Source: Micromonospora yangpuensis
Lineage (GTDB): Bacteria; Actinomycetota; Actinomycetes; Mycobacteriales; Micromonosporaceae
Direction of reading: 5' to 3'
Length of the DNA stretch: 64,000 nt
Assembly: GCF_900091615.1 (NCBI RefSeq)
Contig: NZ_FMIA01000002.1
Coordinates: 6,307,001 to 6,371,000 of the forward strand
Shown: positions 53,254 to 62,052 of the stretch, piece by piece
Numbering within the stretch: position 1 is the stretch's first letter
Layout of the letters: each line of letters begins with the position of its first letter
Made by a program: the position numbers and the translations under genes
Notes under the pieces: model-generated
Seen by the model: only the letters and a program-made list of their open reading frames with translations
What the model was told of the DNA's origin: nothing
The model's database searches: none

Positions 53254-56200
53254 CGGCCCGCCTCCCGTTCGGTCAGCAGGTCGCGCAGCGTCGCGGCGAG
53301 CGCCGGCGCGGCCGGCTGCCCCATCATCGCGTAGTGGTCGCCGGCCACCCGGTGCTCGCGCAGCCCGCCGGTCACCAGCGCACCCCAGCCGGTCCGGAAG
53401 CGTTGCGGGTCTCCCCCGTCCGTGGCCAGCAGCAGGTCCACCGGGCCGGCGAAGGGTTCCGGACGCCACACCGCCCCGGCCGCCACGGTGGCCAGGAAGA
53501 CCCGGGCCCGGGCCGCCACGTCCGCAGGCCGCATCCCGGCGGTGAGCCCGGCGTCGGCCAGCCGGGCCAGCAGCACGTCGAACTGCTCCGGCTCCGGCCG
53601 GCCGCGCAGCTCGGCCGCCTCCAGCGCCGGTGGTTGCGCACCGATCGACAGGGCGAAGTCGGCCGCGAACAGCGCCAGCACCTCGGCGGTCTCCGGCGGT
53701 TCGGCAAGCATCGGCGGCGGCGCGGCGTCGAGCAGGGCCAGCAGCCCGACCTCGGCGCCGTCGGCCCGCAGCCGCTGCGCCACGGCCAGCGCCAGCCCGC
53801 CGCCGGTCGACCAGCCCACCAGGTGGTACGGCCCCTGCGGCGTGGTGGCCCGGATCAGCGCGGCGTACCGCTCGGCCATCTCCGGCACCGAGGTCAGCGG
53901 TGGCGTGCCGGTCAACCCGACGGCGTCGATGCCGTACCCGGGCCGGTCCGCGCCGAGGTGCCCGGCCAGGTGCAGGTACGCAAGCGACGACCCGCCACTG
54001 GAGTGCACGAACCAGACCGGCGGCCGACCGGTGCCCGGGTGCAGCGGGACCGGCCCCCCGGTGTTCTCCTCGGCGGTGCCGCCCACCGCGCGGGCCAGCT
54101 CGGCGATGCTCTGGTGGGTGAAGAGCAGCCGGACGCTGATCCCGAGCCCACGGCGGTTGACCAGGTCGACGACCCGGATCGCGACGATCGAGTTGCCGCC
54201 CAGCTCGAAGAAGTTGGCGAGCACGCTCACCTGGTCGAGTTCCAGCACCTCGCACCAGACCTCGGCCAGGGTCCGTTCCACGTCGTTGCGCGGCGCCAGC
54301 ATCGGCGTCGCGGGGGCGGCCTGTCCCGGCTCGGGCAGCGCGGCGGTGTCCACCTTGTTGTTCGGGGTCAACGGCAGGGCGTCGAGCCACTCGTACGCCG
54401 CCGGCACCATGTGCTCCGGCAGGTGGGCCCGGAGGGCGACCCGGAGGTCCTCGGTGTCGGGGCGCGGCTCTCCGGCGGCGGCCACCAGGTACGCCACCAG
54501 CCGGGCCTCCCCACCGGCGGAAGCCCGGGTGACCACCGCCGCGTTGCCGACGCCGGGCACCGCGCGCAGCGCCGCCTCGATCTCACCGAGCTCGATCCGG
54601 AAGCCGCGCACCTTCACCTGGTGGTCGGCGCGTCCGTGGAACTCCAGCCGCCCGTCGGAACGCCACCGCACCAGGTCACCGGTGCGGTAGAGGCGGCCGG
54701 TGCCGGCGGCGTCGGGGCCGTACCGTTCGGCGGTCAACGCCGGCCGGCGGTGGTAGCCCCGGGTCACCCCGGCCCCGCCGATGGACAGCTCCCCGGTGAT
54801 GCCGACCGGCACCGGTCGCTGCCAGCGGTCGAGCACCCGGACGACGGTGTTGGCGATCGGTCGCCCGATCGGCACGGCGGCGGCTGCGGTGTCCCCGGGC
54901 TCTCCGGCGGGCTGGGTGGTGGACCAGATGGTGGTCTCGGTCGGGCCGTACATGTTGACGATCCGGGCGTCGGTGGCGTCGGTCAACGCCGCCAGCAGCG
55001 CGCCGGGCAGGGCCTCCCCGCCCACCAGCAGGGTCCGCAGCCGGGCCAGCCCGGCCCGCCCGTGCGGGTGCTCGACCAGCAGCCGGGCCAGCGCCGGGGT
55101 GCACTGCAGGTGGGTCACCCCGTGCCGGGCGATCAGCGCGGGCACCGACTCGTCGGCCGGGTCGTCGGGGCCCTGGTCGCGGCCGGTCTGGGTCGGCTGT
55201 GCGCCGGTGACGAGCCGGCGTAGCCGGTCCAGGTGGGGCAGGGCCGCGAGCACCTCGTCCCGGTCCACACCGAAGTCGACCAGGCAGGCAATCTCGTCGA
55301 CGCCGACGCCTACCAGCCGGTCGACCAGCGGCAGGCAGTCCTCGGGGGTGCCGAAGAGGCCGCTCTCGTGCACGTACCTGTCGAAGGCGTGGTCGAGGAC
55401 GACGTCGATGTCGTCCGCGCTGACCGTGCCGGCGGCCACGTCCATCCCCATCCGCTGGGCGAGCGTACGGACCAGGTCCAGCGAACCCCGCAGGTACTCG
55501 ATGAACGGCCCGCGTACGGTCCGCAGCACCCGGTCGTGGTCGTCGCCGACGAACGCGTGCAGCATCAGGGTGACGTGGCCGTCGGTGCCGGTGGCCTCCC
55601 GATGCGCGGCCCGGTACCCGGCGATCTTCTCGGCGAGCTGGTCGACGTCCTGGCCGAGCAGGTGGGTGAGCAGGTTCGCGCCGATCGCGCCGGCCTTGCG
55701 GAAGGTCTCCGGGCTGCCGGCCGCGGTGATCCAGACGGGCAGTTCCGGCTGCACCGGCCGGGGCCGGATCCGGACGTCGACCGGCGCGCCGGCACCGCCG
55801 GGCAGCCGGACCGAGCCCCCGCGCCACAGCTCACGCACCGCTTCGAGCTGCTCGACCATGACCGTACGCCGGTCGGCGTAGTTGTCCGGGGCGAAGACGA
55901 AGTCGTCGGCGTGCCAGCCCGACGCCACCGACAGCCCGACCCGGCCGTGCGACAGGTTGTCGATCACCGACCACTCCTCGGCGACCCGTACCGGGTGGTG
56001 CAGGGGCAGCACGACGCTGCCGGCCCGGATGGCGACCCGCTCGGTGACCATGCTCAGCGCCGAGGCGACGACCGCCGGGCTGGGATAGTTGCCGCCGAAG
56101 GCGTGGAAGTGCCGCTCCGGCACCCAGACCGCGCTGAACCCGTGCCGGTCGGCGAACCGCGCCCCGTCGAGCAGGAGCTGGTACCGGTCGCCGGGCAGCT

Positions 56201-58523
56201 CCGCGTCGCTGGCGAAGTAGAAGAGGCTGAACGCGGTGTCCGTGGGGGTACGCGGGGCGGGCCGGGCCGGCAGCACGTCGGCGGCCCGGCCACCGGCGAC
56301 CACCACCCGCAGGCCCCGGGTGAGGGTCCAGAGCAGCTCCAGCACGGAGATGTCGAACGAGACACTGGTGACCGCGAGCCAGGTGCCGGGGCCGTCCTCG
56401 CCCCCGACCTCGATCTGCTGGTCCATGGCCAGGAAGAAGTTCAGCACCTGGGCGTGCTCCACGACCACGCCCTTGGGACGCCCGGTGGACCCGGAGGTGT
56501 AGATGACGTAGGCGGCGTCCCCGGCCAGCACGTCGTCGACGGCGGCGACCGGTTCCGCCCCGCCGTCGGCGTCCCGCTCCGGCCGGTCGTCGGCGTCCCG
56601 CTCGGGCCCGTCGTCGGCGGCAGCGTCGGCGAGGTCCACCAGGCGCGGGCCGGCCGGCAGCGGTCCCAGACACTCCCGACCGGCCTCGTCGACAAGCACC
56701 GCGACCGGTTCGGCGTCGTCGAGCATCAGCCGCAGCCGGGCGAGCGGGTACTCCGGGTCGAGCGGGACGTAGGCGGCCCCCGACCGCAGCACCGCCAGCA
56801 GCGCCACCACCAGCTCCGCCGAGCGGCCCGCGCAGATCCCGACCAGGGTGCCCGGCCGGGCACCGACGGCACGCAGCCGGGCCGCGAGCCGGTCGGCCCG
56901 CTCGGCGAGTTCCGCGTACGACAGCCGGGTGTCGCCGTGCACGACGGCCACCGCGTCCGGGGTACGCCGCACCTGCTCGGCGACGGCGTGGTGGATCAGC
57001 CGCGCCGGGCCCGGTGCCAGGTCGGTGGCCGTCCACTCGCCGAGGATCAGGTCCCGTTCCGCGCCGGTGAGCAGCTCCAGGCCGCTCAGCCGGGTGTCCG
57101 GGTCGGCGGTTACCTGACGCAGCACCTCCGTGAGATGGTCGAGCAGGCGGCTCATCCGGTCGTCGTCGAAGAGTTCGGTGGCGTACTCCAGCTCCAGGTC
57201 GATCCCGCCCTGGTCCGGAGCCTCGGCGGCGCTGATCGTGAGGTCGAACCGCGAGGTGCCGAGCGACACCGGCAGCTGGTCGACCCGGACGTCACCGAGG
57301 GCCAGCTGTCCGGCACCACCGTCGGCCAGGTAGAGCGCCACCTGGAACAGCGGGTTGCGGCTGGGGTCGCGGGCCGGCCGCAGCTCGTTCACCAGGTGGT
57401 CGAAGGGCAGGTCCTGGTGGTCGTGGGCGCCGAGAACCGCCTCGTTAACCCGGTCGAGCAGCTCGCCGAAGGTGGGGTCACCGGCGGTGGACATCCGCAG
57501 CACGACGGTGTTCGCGAAGAAGCCGAGCAGCGGCTCCACCTCGGAGCGCGTCCGACCGGAGAAGATCGACCCGACCGGCACGTCGAGCTGCCCGGTGTAG
57601 CGGCTCAGCAGGGCGGTGAACCCGGCGAGCAGGACCGGCAGCAGCCGGACCCCGGCCCGGTCGGCCAGCGCGGCGATCGACCGGTGCAGCTCCGCCGGGA
57701 GCCGCCGGCCCAGCACCGCACCGGCCCAGGTCGGCTCGGCCGGTCGGGGACGGTCGGTAGGCAGGTCCAGCACGGGCAGGCCGGCCAGGCGGTCCCGCCA
57801 GTAGGTGAGGTGCCGGGTGGCCCCGTCGCCGGCGAGCTGCCGCTGCTGCCAGGTCGCGTAGTCGGCGTACTGCACGGCCAGTGGGGCCAGGCCCGGAGTC
57901 CCGCCGGCACGGGAGGTGGCGTAGAACTCGCCGAGCTCGCGCACCAGCAGCCCGGTCGACCAGGCGTCGGTGGCGATGTGGTGCACGGCCAGCACGAGCA
58001 CGTGGTCGTCGGGGTCGAGCCGGGCGACGGTGGCCCGGAACAGCGGCCCGGCCGCCAGGTCGAACGGTTGGGCGGCCAGCTCGGCGGCGAGTTCCCGGGC
58101 CCGCTGGTCGCGCTCCTGCGGCGGGATCCCCGGCAGGTCGTGCACCGGCAGGTCGAGCCGGTCCGGCGGCGGGTCGACGACCTGCCGCGGACCGGCCTCG
58201 GTGTGCACGTACCGGGTCCGCAGCACCTCGTGCCGGCCGACCACCCGGCGCAGCGCGTCGGCGAGCAGGTCCAGCTCGACCGCGCCGCGCAGCCGCAACG
58301 CGTACGGGATGTTGTAGAGCGGCAGTCCCGGTGCGAGCTGGTCCAGGAAGTACAACCGCTGCTGCGCGTACGACAGCGGAAGCGGCTCGTCCCGGCCGAC
58401 CACCGGGATCGCACCGGCCACCGGGCGCCCGGCGCGGGCCGCCCGCAGTTGCTGGATCAGCTGGGCGCGCTGGGTGGGCGGCAGCGCCATAAGCCGGTCC
58501 CGCATGTCCGGTCGGTCGATCAT
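53250..58523 (-). CDS. Terminal NRPS: C - A(Gly) with embedded luciferase-like monooxygenase - PCP - TE
   Basis: 1757 aa. C domain (about 45-480) with HHIATDAW. The A domain starts about residue 510 (YTSGSTGRPKG, SFDISVLELLWTL); about residues 762-1107 are a complete flavin-dependent luciferase-like monooxygenase (FSLFYFASDAELPGDRYQLL, FSAVWVPERHFHAFGG, GLSVASGWHADDFVFAPDNY); the A domain then resumes (VTHLQCTPALARLL, MYGPTETTIW, YRTGDL). Specificity residues D-I-L-Q-L-G-M-I-W-K indicate glycine. PCP with FELGGNSIVAI (Ser near 1444), then a type I thioesterase with GWSTGGG and a late His (DHYAMM). In myxothiazol-type systems a similar A-monooxygenase domain hydroxylates the last glycine, which then breaks down to leave a terminal amide. 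Confidence 0.94.
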   Translation of the reverse strand: MIDRPDMRDRLMALPPTQRAQLIQQLRAARAGRPVAGAIPVVGRDEPLPLSYAQQRLYFLDQLAPGLPLYNIPYALRLRGAVELDLLADALRRVVGRHEVLRTRYVHTEAGPRQVVDPPPDRLDLPVHDLPGIPPQERDQRARELAAELAAQPFDLAAGPLFRATVARLDPDDHVLVLAVHHIATDAWSTGLLVRELGEFYATSRAGGTPGLAPLAVQYADYATWQQRQLAGDGATRHLTYWRDRLAGLPVLDLPTDRPRPAEPTWAGAVLGRRLPAELHRSIAALADRAGVRLLPVLLAGFTALLSRYTGQLDVPVGSIFSGRTRSEVEPLLGFFANTVVLRMSTAGDPTFGELLDRVNEAVLGAHDHQDLPFDHLVNELRPARDPSRNPLFQVALYLADGGAGQLALGDVRVDQLPVSLGTSRFDLTISAAEAPDQGGIDLELEYATELFDDDRMSRLLDHLTEVLRQVTADPDTRLSGLELLTGAERDLILGEWTATDLAPGPARLIHHAVAEQVRRTPDAVAVVHGDTRLSYAELAERADRLAARLRAVGARPGTLVGICAGRSAELVVALLAVLRSGAAYVPLDPEYPLARLRLMLDDAEPVAVLVDEAGRECLGPLPAGPRLVDLADAAADDGPERDADDRPERDADGGAEPVAAVDDVLAGDAAYVIYTSGSTGRPKGVVVEHAQVLNFFLAMDQQIEVGGEDGPGTWLAVTSVSFDISVLELLWTLTRGLRVVVAGGRAADVLPARPAPRTPTDTAFSLFYFASDAELPGDRYQLLLDGARFADRHGFSAVWVPERHFHAFGGNYPSPAVVASALSMVTERVAIRAGSVVLPLHHPVRVAEEWSVIDNLSHGRVGLSVASGWHADDFVFAPDNYADRRTVMVEQLEAVRELWRGGSVRLPGGAGAPVDVRIRPRPVQPELPVWITAAGSPETFRKAGAIGANLLTHLLGQDVDQLAEKIAGYRAAHREATGTDGHVTLMLHAFVGDDHDRVLRTVRGPFIEYLRGSLDLVRTLAQRMGMDVAAGTVSADDIDVVLDHAFDRYVHESGLFGTPEDCLPLVDRLVGVGVDEIACLVDFGVDRDEVLAALPHLDRLRRLVTGAQPTQTGRDQGPDDPADESVPALIARHGVTHLQCTPALARLLVEHPHGRAGLARLRTLLVGGEALPGALLAALTDATDARIVNMYGPTETTIWSTTQPAGEPGDTAAAAVPIGRPIANTVVRVLDRWQRPVPVGITGELSIGGAGVTRGYHRRPALTAERYGPDAAGTGRLYRTGDLVRWRSDGRLEFHGRADHQVKVRGFRIELGEIEAALRAVPGVGNAAVVTRASAGGEARLVAYLVAAAGEPRPDTEDLRVALRAHLPEHMVPAAYEWLDALPLTPNNKVDTAALPEPGQAAPATPMLAPRNDVERTLAEVWCEVLELDQVSVLANFFELGGNSIVAIRVVDLVNRRGLGISVRLLFTHQSIAELARAVGGTAEENTGGPVPLHPGTGRPPVWFVHSSGGSSLAYLHLAGHLGADRPGYGIDAVGLTGTPPLTSVPEMAERYAALIRATTPQGPYHLVGWSTGGGLALAVAQRLRADGAEVGLLALLDAAPPPMLAEPPETAEVLALFAADFALSIGAQPPALEAAELRGRPEPEQFDVLLARLADAGLTAGMRPADVAARARVFLATVAAGAVWRPEPFAGPVDLLLATDGGDPQRFRTGWGALVTGGLREHRVAGDHYAMMGQPAAPALAATLRDLLTEREAGR

Positions 58524-58638
58524 CGGGCAGCCTCCGCAGGTGGGGCGTCACGGGAGCCGGGGACCGGGCCGAACAGGACACCGCCGGTAGAGTGGTTCGG
58601 GATGCTTCACGCCACTCTTCGCCCAGCCGGGCGAGCGG

Positions 58639-58664
58639 GCCAGTCAGGGATTACCCCGACCGGC
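58639..58664. promoter_or_regulatory. Cluster operator, copy 5
   Basis: Read on the minus strand: left arm GCCGGTC, spacer GGGGTAATCCCT, right arm GACTGGC. It is 115 bases before the terminal NRPS gene and only 14 bases before the divergent GTPase gene, in the 155-base gap that forms the right border of the cluster. The spacer has the most symmetric core of the five (GGG, TAAT, CCC). Confidence 0.7.
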
Positions 58665-58678
58665 GGAGGGAGCCGACG

Positions 58679-59731
58679 GTGAGCCTCGCCGAGCTGGGTT
58701 GGGACGACGAGCGCGACCGGGCCTTCGCCGCACTGCGCAACGCCGGCCGGACCCCCGCCCGGGTCGCCCGGGTGGACCGCGGCACCGCCCTGCTGTACGC
58801 CGCCGCCGGGCCGGTCCGGGCCCGGATCGTCGACGGTCGGCACCGGTCGGCCGCCCCGGCGGTGGTGACCGGTGACTGGGTGGCCCTGCGGGCCGGTGAA
58901 CCGCCCACCGTCGACGTGCTGCTCGACCGGCGCGGCACGGTACGCCGGCCGGCCTCCGGAGGCGGGGTGCCCGACCAGGTGCTGGGCACCAACATCGACG
59001 TGCTGGCCGTGGTGGAGGCGCTGGATCCCGCGCCGGAGGCGCTCCGGGTGGGCCGGTTGCTCACGCTCGCCTGGCAGTCCGGTGCCGTACCGGTGCTGGT
59101 GTTGACCATGGCGGACCGGGTGGCGGATCCGGCGGCGGTGGCCCGGCAGTTGGCCGACGACGCACCCGGGGTGCCGGTGCACCCGGTCGACGCCACCGAT
59201 CCGGCGCAGGTGGCGGTGCTGCGGCGGTACCTGTCCGGCGGGCGCACCCTGGGCCTGGTCGGCGCGCCGGGGGTCGGCAAGTCACTGCTGGCCGCCACCC
59301 TGGCGGCCACCGCCACGACCGACGGCCGGGCCGCGACAACCGACAGCCGGGCAACGCCGGACGACGACGGCCGGGCCGCGACGCCCGGCGGCGGTCGGGT
59401 GCTGGTCCGGGTGCCCTCGGGCGGCTGCGTGCTGGACACCCCCGGTCTGGCCGGCACCGGTCTGCTCGGGGCGGCCGAGGCGGTCGACCGCACCTTCGCC
59501 GACGTCGTGGCGCTGGCCGCGGAGTGCCGGTTCCCGGACTGCGCGCACCTGACCGAGCCCGGCTGCGCGGTGCTGGCCGCGATCGACGACGGCGTGCTGC
59601 CGGCCCAGCGGTTGGCCAACTGGCAGCGACTCGGCCGGGAGATCGACTGGGAGACCCGCCCCCAGGAGGCCCGGATCGCCTCGGCCGCCCGATGGGAGCA
59701 GCGCCGGGCCCAGCGCCGCGCCCGGGGCTGA
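58679..59731 (+). CDS. rsgA: Divergent RsgA (YjeQ)-like ribosome-associated GTPase
   Basis: 350 aa. OB-fold N terminus (VVTGDWVALRAG), DQVLGTNIDVLAVVEAL, a circularly permuted GTPase with P loop GAPGVGKS and DTPGLAG, and the C-terminal zinc site AECRFPDCAHLTEPGC. Two odd points: the G4 motif is TMAD instead of NKxD or TKxD, and the usual GRHTTT switch region is replaced by a low-complexity stretch (DGRAATTDSRATPDDDGRAAT). Start GTG 58679 follows GGAGGGAG. It probably represents a secondary, divergent paralogue rather than the essential RsgA. Confidence 0.85.
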   Translation: MSLAELGWDDERDRAFAALRNAGRTPARVARVDRGTALLYAAAGPVRARIVDGRHRSAAPAVVTGDWVALRAGEPPTVDVLLDRRGTVRRPASGGGVPDQVLGTNIDVLAVVEALDPAPEALRVGRLLTLAWQSGAVPVLVLTMADRVADPAAVARQLADDAPGVPVHPVDATDPAQVAVLRRYLSGGRTLGLVGAPGVGKSLLAATLAATATTDGRAATTDSRATPDDDGRAATPGGGRVLVRVPSGGCVLDTPGLAGTGLLGAAEAVDRTFADVVALAAECRFPDCAHLTEPGCAVLAAIDDGVLPAQRLANWQRLGREIDWETRPQEARIASAARWEQRRAQRRARG

Positions 59732-59785
59732 CCCCGACCCGCCGGCCGGACCCCGCGCGCCGCCCGTCGCGCGCCCGCCGGTCGG

Positions 59786-60937
59786 TCAGGTGCGAGCCGG
59801 TTCCCGCGCGGCCAGCGGGCCGGTGGCGGCGATCGAGGCGGCGGCGGCGATGTCGAGCAGGTCGCGGACCATGGCCGCGGAGGCCGGCTCCGCCCCGGGC
59901 TCCAGACTCGACGCGACGATCCGGTCCACCTCGTCGCTGTGGTAGACGACGCCCATCTCGTCGGGGGTCAGCCCGGCCAGCGGGTGGGTGAGCGGCACGG
60001 CGGTGGGGCGCACCGACAACCGGAACCCGCCGTCGGTGGCCTCGGCCAGGCAGAGCAGCACGATGCGCTCACCGCGTTCCGCGGCGGCCGTCACCGCCTC
60101 CCGGGTCACGCCCCGAATGCCCTCGACCCGCACGTCACCCAGCTTCGCCTGCTGGTCGAGCACGGCGTTGACGGTGATGACGAGCTTGCACGCGGCGTCC
60201 AGCCCGTCGACGTCGAGCGACGGGTCGGCCTCGGCGATGCCCCGGCGTTGCGCGTCGGCCAGGGCCTCGGCGTACCCCTGGCCGGCCTCCATGGCCCGCA
60301 GGATGCTCTGCGTGGTGCCGTTGAACAGCGCCTCGATCCGGGTGATGCCGGCACCGGCGAGGTCCCGGGCACCGATGTTCACCACCGGCAGGGCCCCGGC
60401 CACGCAGGCACTGAACCGCAGCCGCGGCCCCGGGTGCCGGTGCGCCAGCCCCCACCCGTCGCGCAGGTCGGCGGCGCCGGTCAGCTCCTCGTACGCCAGC
60501 GCCAGCGGGCCCTTGTTGGCCAGCACGGCGTGGGTCCCCAGCGCCAGCGCGGTGCGTACCGTGCCCAGGCCCGGCTCACCGTCGTCGAGGTTGACCGGGG
60601 TGGCCTCCAGCAGCACGTCCGGCCGCAGCTCGGTGACCAGCTCGGCGGGGGTCAGCCCGGGACGACCCACCCCGGGCAGCTCGGCGACCGGACGACCCTC
60701 GCGTACCGTCCGCCGGATCGTGGCGAGGTCGAGGCCGGCCGGGTCGACCGCCGCGCCGCCGTGCTCGGCGACGCCCACCAGGACGAACTCCAGACCGTGC
60801 CGGCGCCGCAGCTCGGCGGCCCGTTCGTCCAGGATGCGCAGCACCCCGGAACCGACGTTGCCCAGACCGGCGAGGACCAGCCGCCACGGCCGGTCCGCCG
60901 GGGGCCGGGGATGCGGGGACGCTACGGACTCAGGCAT
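59786..60937 (-). CDS. Homoserine dehydrogenase-family oxidoreductase
   Basis: 383 aa. NAD(P)-binding LVLAGLGNVGSGVLRIL, catalytic Lys region VLANKGPLAL, and FNGTTQSILRAMEAGQGYAEALADAQRRGIAEADPSLDVDGLDAACKL, the substrate-binding signature. It lacks a C-terminal ACT domain and stands alone, not next to thrC/thrB, so it is probably a paralogue of the main enzyme. It is convergent with the GTPase gene. A link to the NRPS cluster (supply of homoserine or aspartate semialdehyde products) cannot be shown. Confidence 0.87.
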   Translation of the reverse strand: MPESVASPHPRPPADRPWRLVLAGLGNVGSGVLRILDERAAELRRRHGLEFVLVGVAEHGGAAVDPAGLDLATIRRTVREGRPVAELPGVGRPGLTPAELVTELRPDVLLEATPVNLDDGEPGLGTVRTALALGTHAVLANKGPLALAYEELTGAADLRDGWGLAHRHPGPRLRFSACVAGALPVVNIGARDLAGAGITRIEALFNGTTQSILRAMEAGQGYAEALADAQRRGIAEADPSLDVDGLDAACKLVITVNAVLDQQAKLGDVRVEGIRGVTREAVTAAAERGERIVLLCLAEATDGGFRLSVRPTAVPLTHPLAGLTPDEMGVVYHSDEVDRIVASSLEPGAEPASAAMVRDLLDIAAAASIAATGPLAAREPART

Positions 60938-61082
60938 GGTGGCACTCCTCAGCGGGTGGCTGGTCGGCGGGCGGACCCGACAGCGGGTGCCACCGGGTCA
61001 GGGGATCGACCATCGGCCAGTTTGCCAAGGTGGTGCCAGGTCGGCGACTCGTCCGCGCGCCGGGGAGTGCTCGTCGCCCCGG

Positions 61083-61454
61083 TCAGCGGGTCTTCTTCGC
61101 CGCCCGCTTGCGGGGTGGCGTCAGCAGGTCCGCGATCGTGGCGATCGCGGACGGCACCAGGCGGTAGTACGCCCAGACGCCACGCTTCTCCCGCTCGATC
61201 AGGCCGGCCTCGGTGAGGATCCGGAGGTGGTGGCTCACGGTCGGCTGGGAGAGGCCGAGCGGCGCGGTGAGGTCGCTGACGGACGCCTCCCCCGCCGGCG
61301 AGGCCTGAATCAGGCTGAGCAGTCGCAGCCGCGCCGGATCGGCGAATGCCTTCAGCACTCCCGCAAGCCGCTCGGCATCGGCACGCTTGATCGGCTCGCC
61401 GGCGAGGGGCGAGATGGCCGGCGTCGAAGTCTTCGCAGTTCCCACGCCTTGCAT
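61083..61454 (-). CDS. ArsR-family winged-helix regulator
   Basis: 123 aa. wHTH with FADPARLRLLSLIQASP, VSDLTAPLGLSQPTVSHHLRILTEAGLIEREKRGVWAYYRL. The metal-binding ELCVCD-type site of ArsR/SmtB is absent (no Cys in the recognition helix region), so it may sense another ligand. Basic C-terminal tail (PPRKRAAKKTR). It precedes the homoserine dehydrogenase-family gene on the same strand with a 145-base gap. Confidence 0.92.
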   Translation of the reverse strand: MQGVGTAKTSTPAISPLAGEPIKRADAERLAGVLKAFADPARLRLLSLIQASPAGEASVSDLTAPLGLSQPTVSHHLRILTEAGLIEREKRGVWAYYRLVPSAIATIADLLTPPRKRAAKKTR

Positions 61455-61520
61455 AGTGGCAGCAACAGCGCCGGTCGGCGGCGAAACGAGGGCGGAATCA
61501 CCGCGAGGCGGTGCGGCCCG

Positions 61521-61691
61521 TCACGCCGGCTCGGGTACGCCGCCCGGCTCGCCGTCGTCGGGCATCGGCTCGACCGGTGCGTCCGGCAGCGTGTCGGGCG
61601 TACCGGGAAGCAGTTCCTCGGCGTTGTCCGGCACCGGCTCACGCGGGTCCAGGGGTGGGTAGACGTCCGGATCGAGGTCAGGATTTGTCAT
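61521..61691 (-). CDS. Small acidic Pro-rich hypothetical protein
   Basis: 56 aa from ATG 61691 (MTNPDLDPDVYPPLDPREPV, then NAEELLPGTPDTLPDAP). It is very rich in Pro, Asp and Glu, with no membrane segment, and resembles small uncharacterised actinobacterial proteins. There is no strong ribosome site; an in-frame start at 61772 would add 27 residues. Existence as a gene is plausible but not certain. Confidence 0.5.
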   Translation of the reverse strand: MTNPDLDPDVYPPLDPREPVPDNAEELLPGTPDTLPDAPVEPMPDDGEPGGVPEPA

Positions 61692-61765
61692 CGGGCAAGT
61701 ATCCGTCACCATCGCCGGCACCGCCTCCGGAGCCGCGGACGCGGGCCCGACGACCGCGCCGCCGT

Positions 61766-62050
61766 TCACCACAGACCCTCCATCTGCGCGACGGAGCTGG
61801 CCGGCGGCGGCTCCCGGAGGAAGACGTCGAGCAGGAAGTCCGGCTCCTCGTGACGAGCTGTGCGGGCCAGCCCGTCCAGGTCACCGAGGAGCCGGTGCAC
61901 GTCGTCCCCGCTGCGTACGTGGTCGGGCACCGACGGGCGCCAGTGCACCGCGACGAGCGTCCCGCCCGGCGCGAGCGTCGCCATCACGCGGCTGGTCAGC
62001 AGGTCGAATCCGGCGTCGTCGAGGTAGTGGAGGGTGAAACCTGAGGCCCG
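61766..62050 (-). pseudogene. C-terminal remnant of a SAM-dependent methyltransferase
   Basis: The translated segment LHYLDDAGFDLLTSRVMATLAPGG, LVAVHWRPSVPDHVRSGDDVH and EEPDFLLDVFLREPP is the C-terminal third of a NodS-like class I methyltransferase. The SAM-binding N-terminal half is missing: upstream in frame the sequence belongs to the DUF4260 gene read in the wrong frame. The fragment lies directly behind that gene, so a deletion or insertion probably removed the rest. Confidence 0.65.
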
Positions 62051-62052
62051 TC

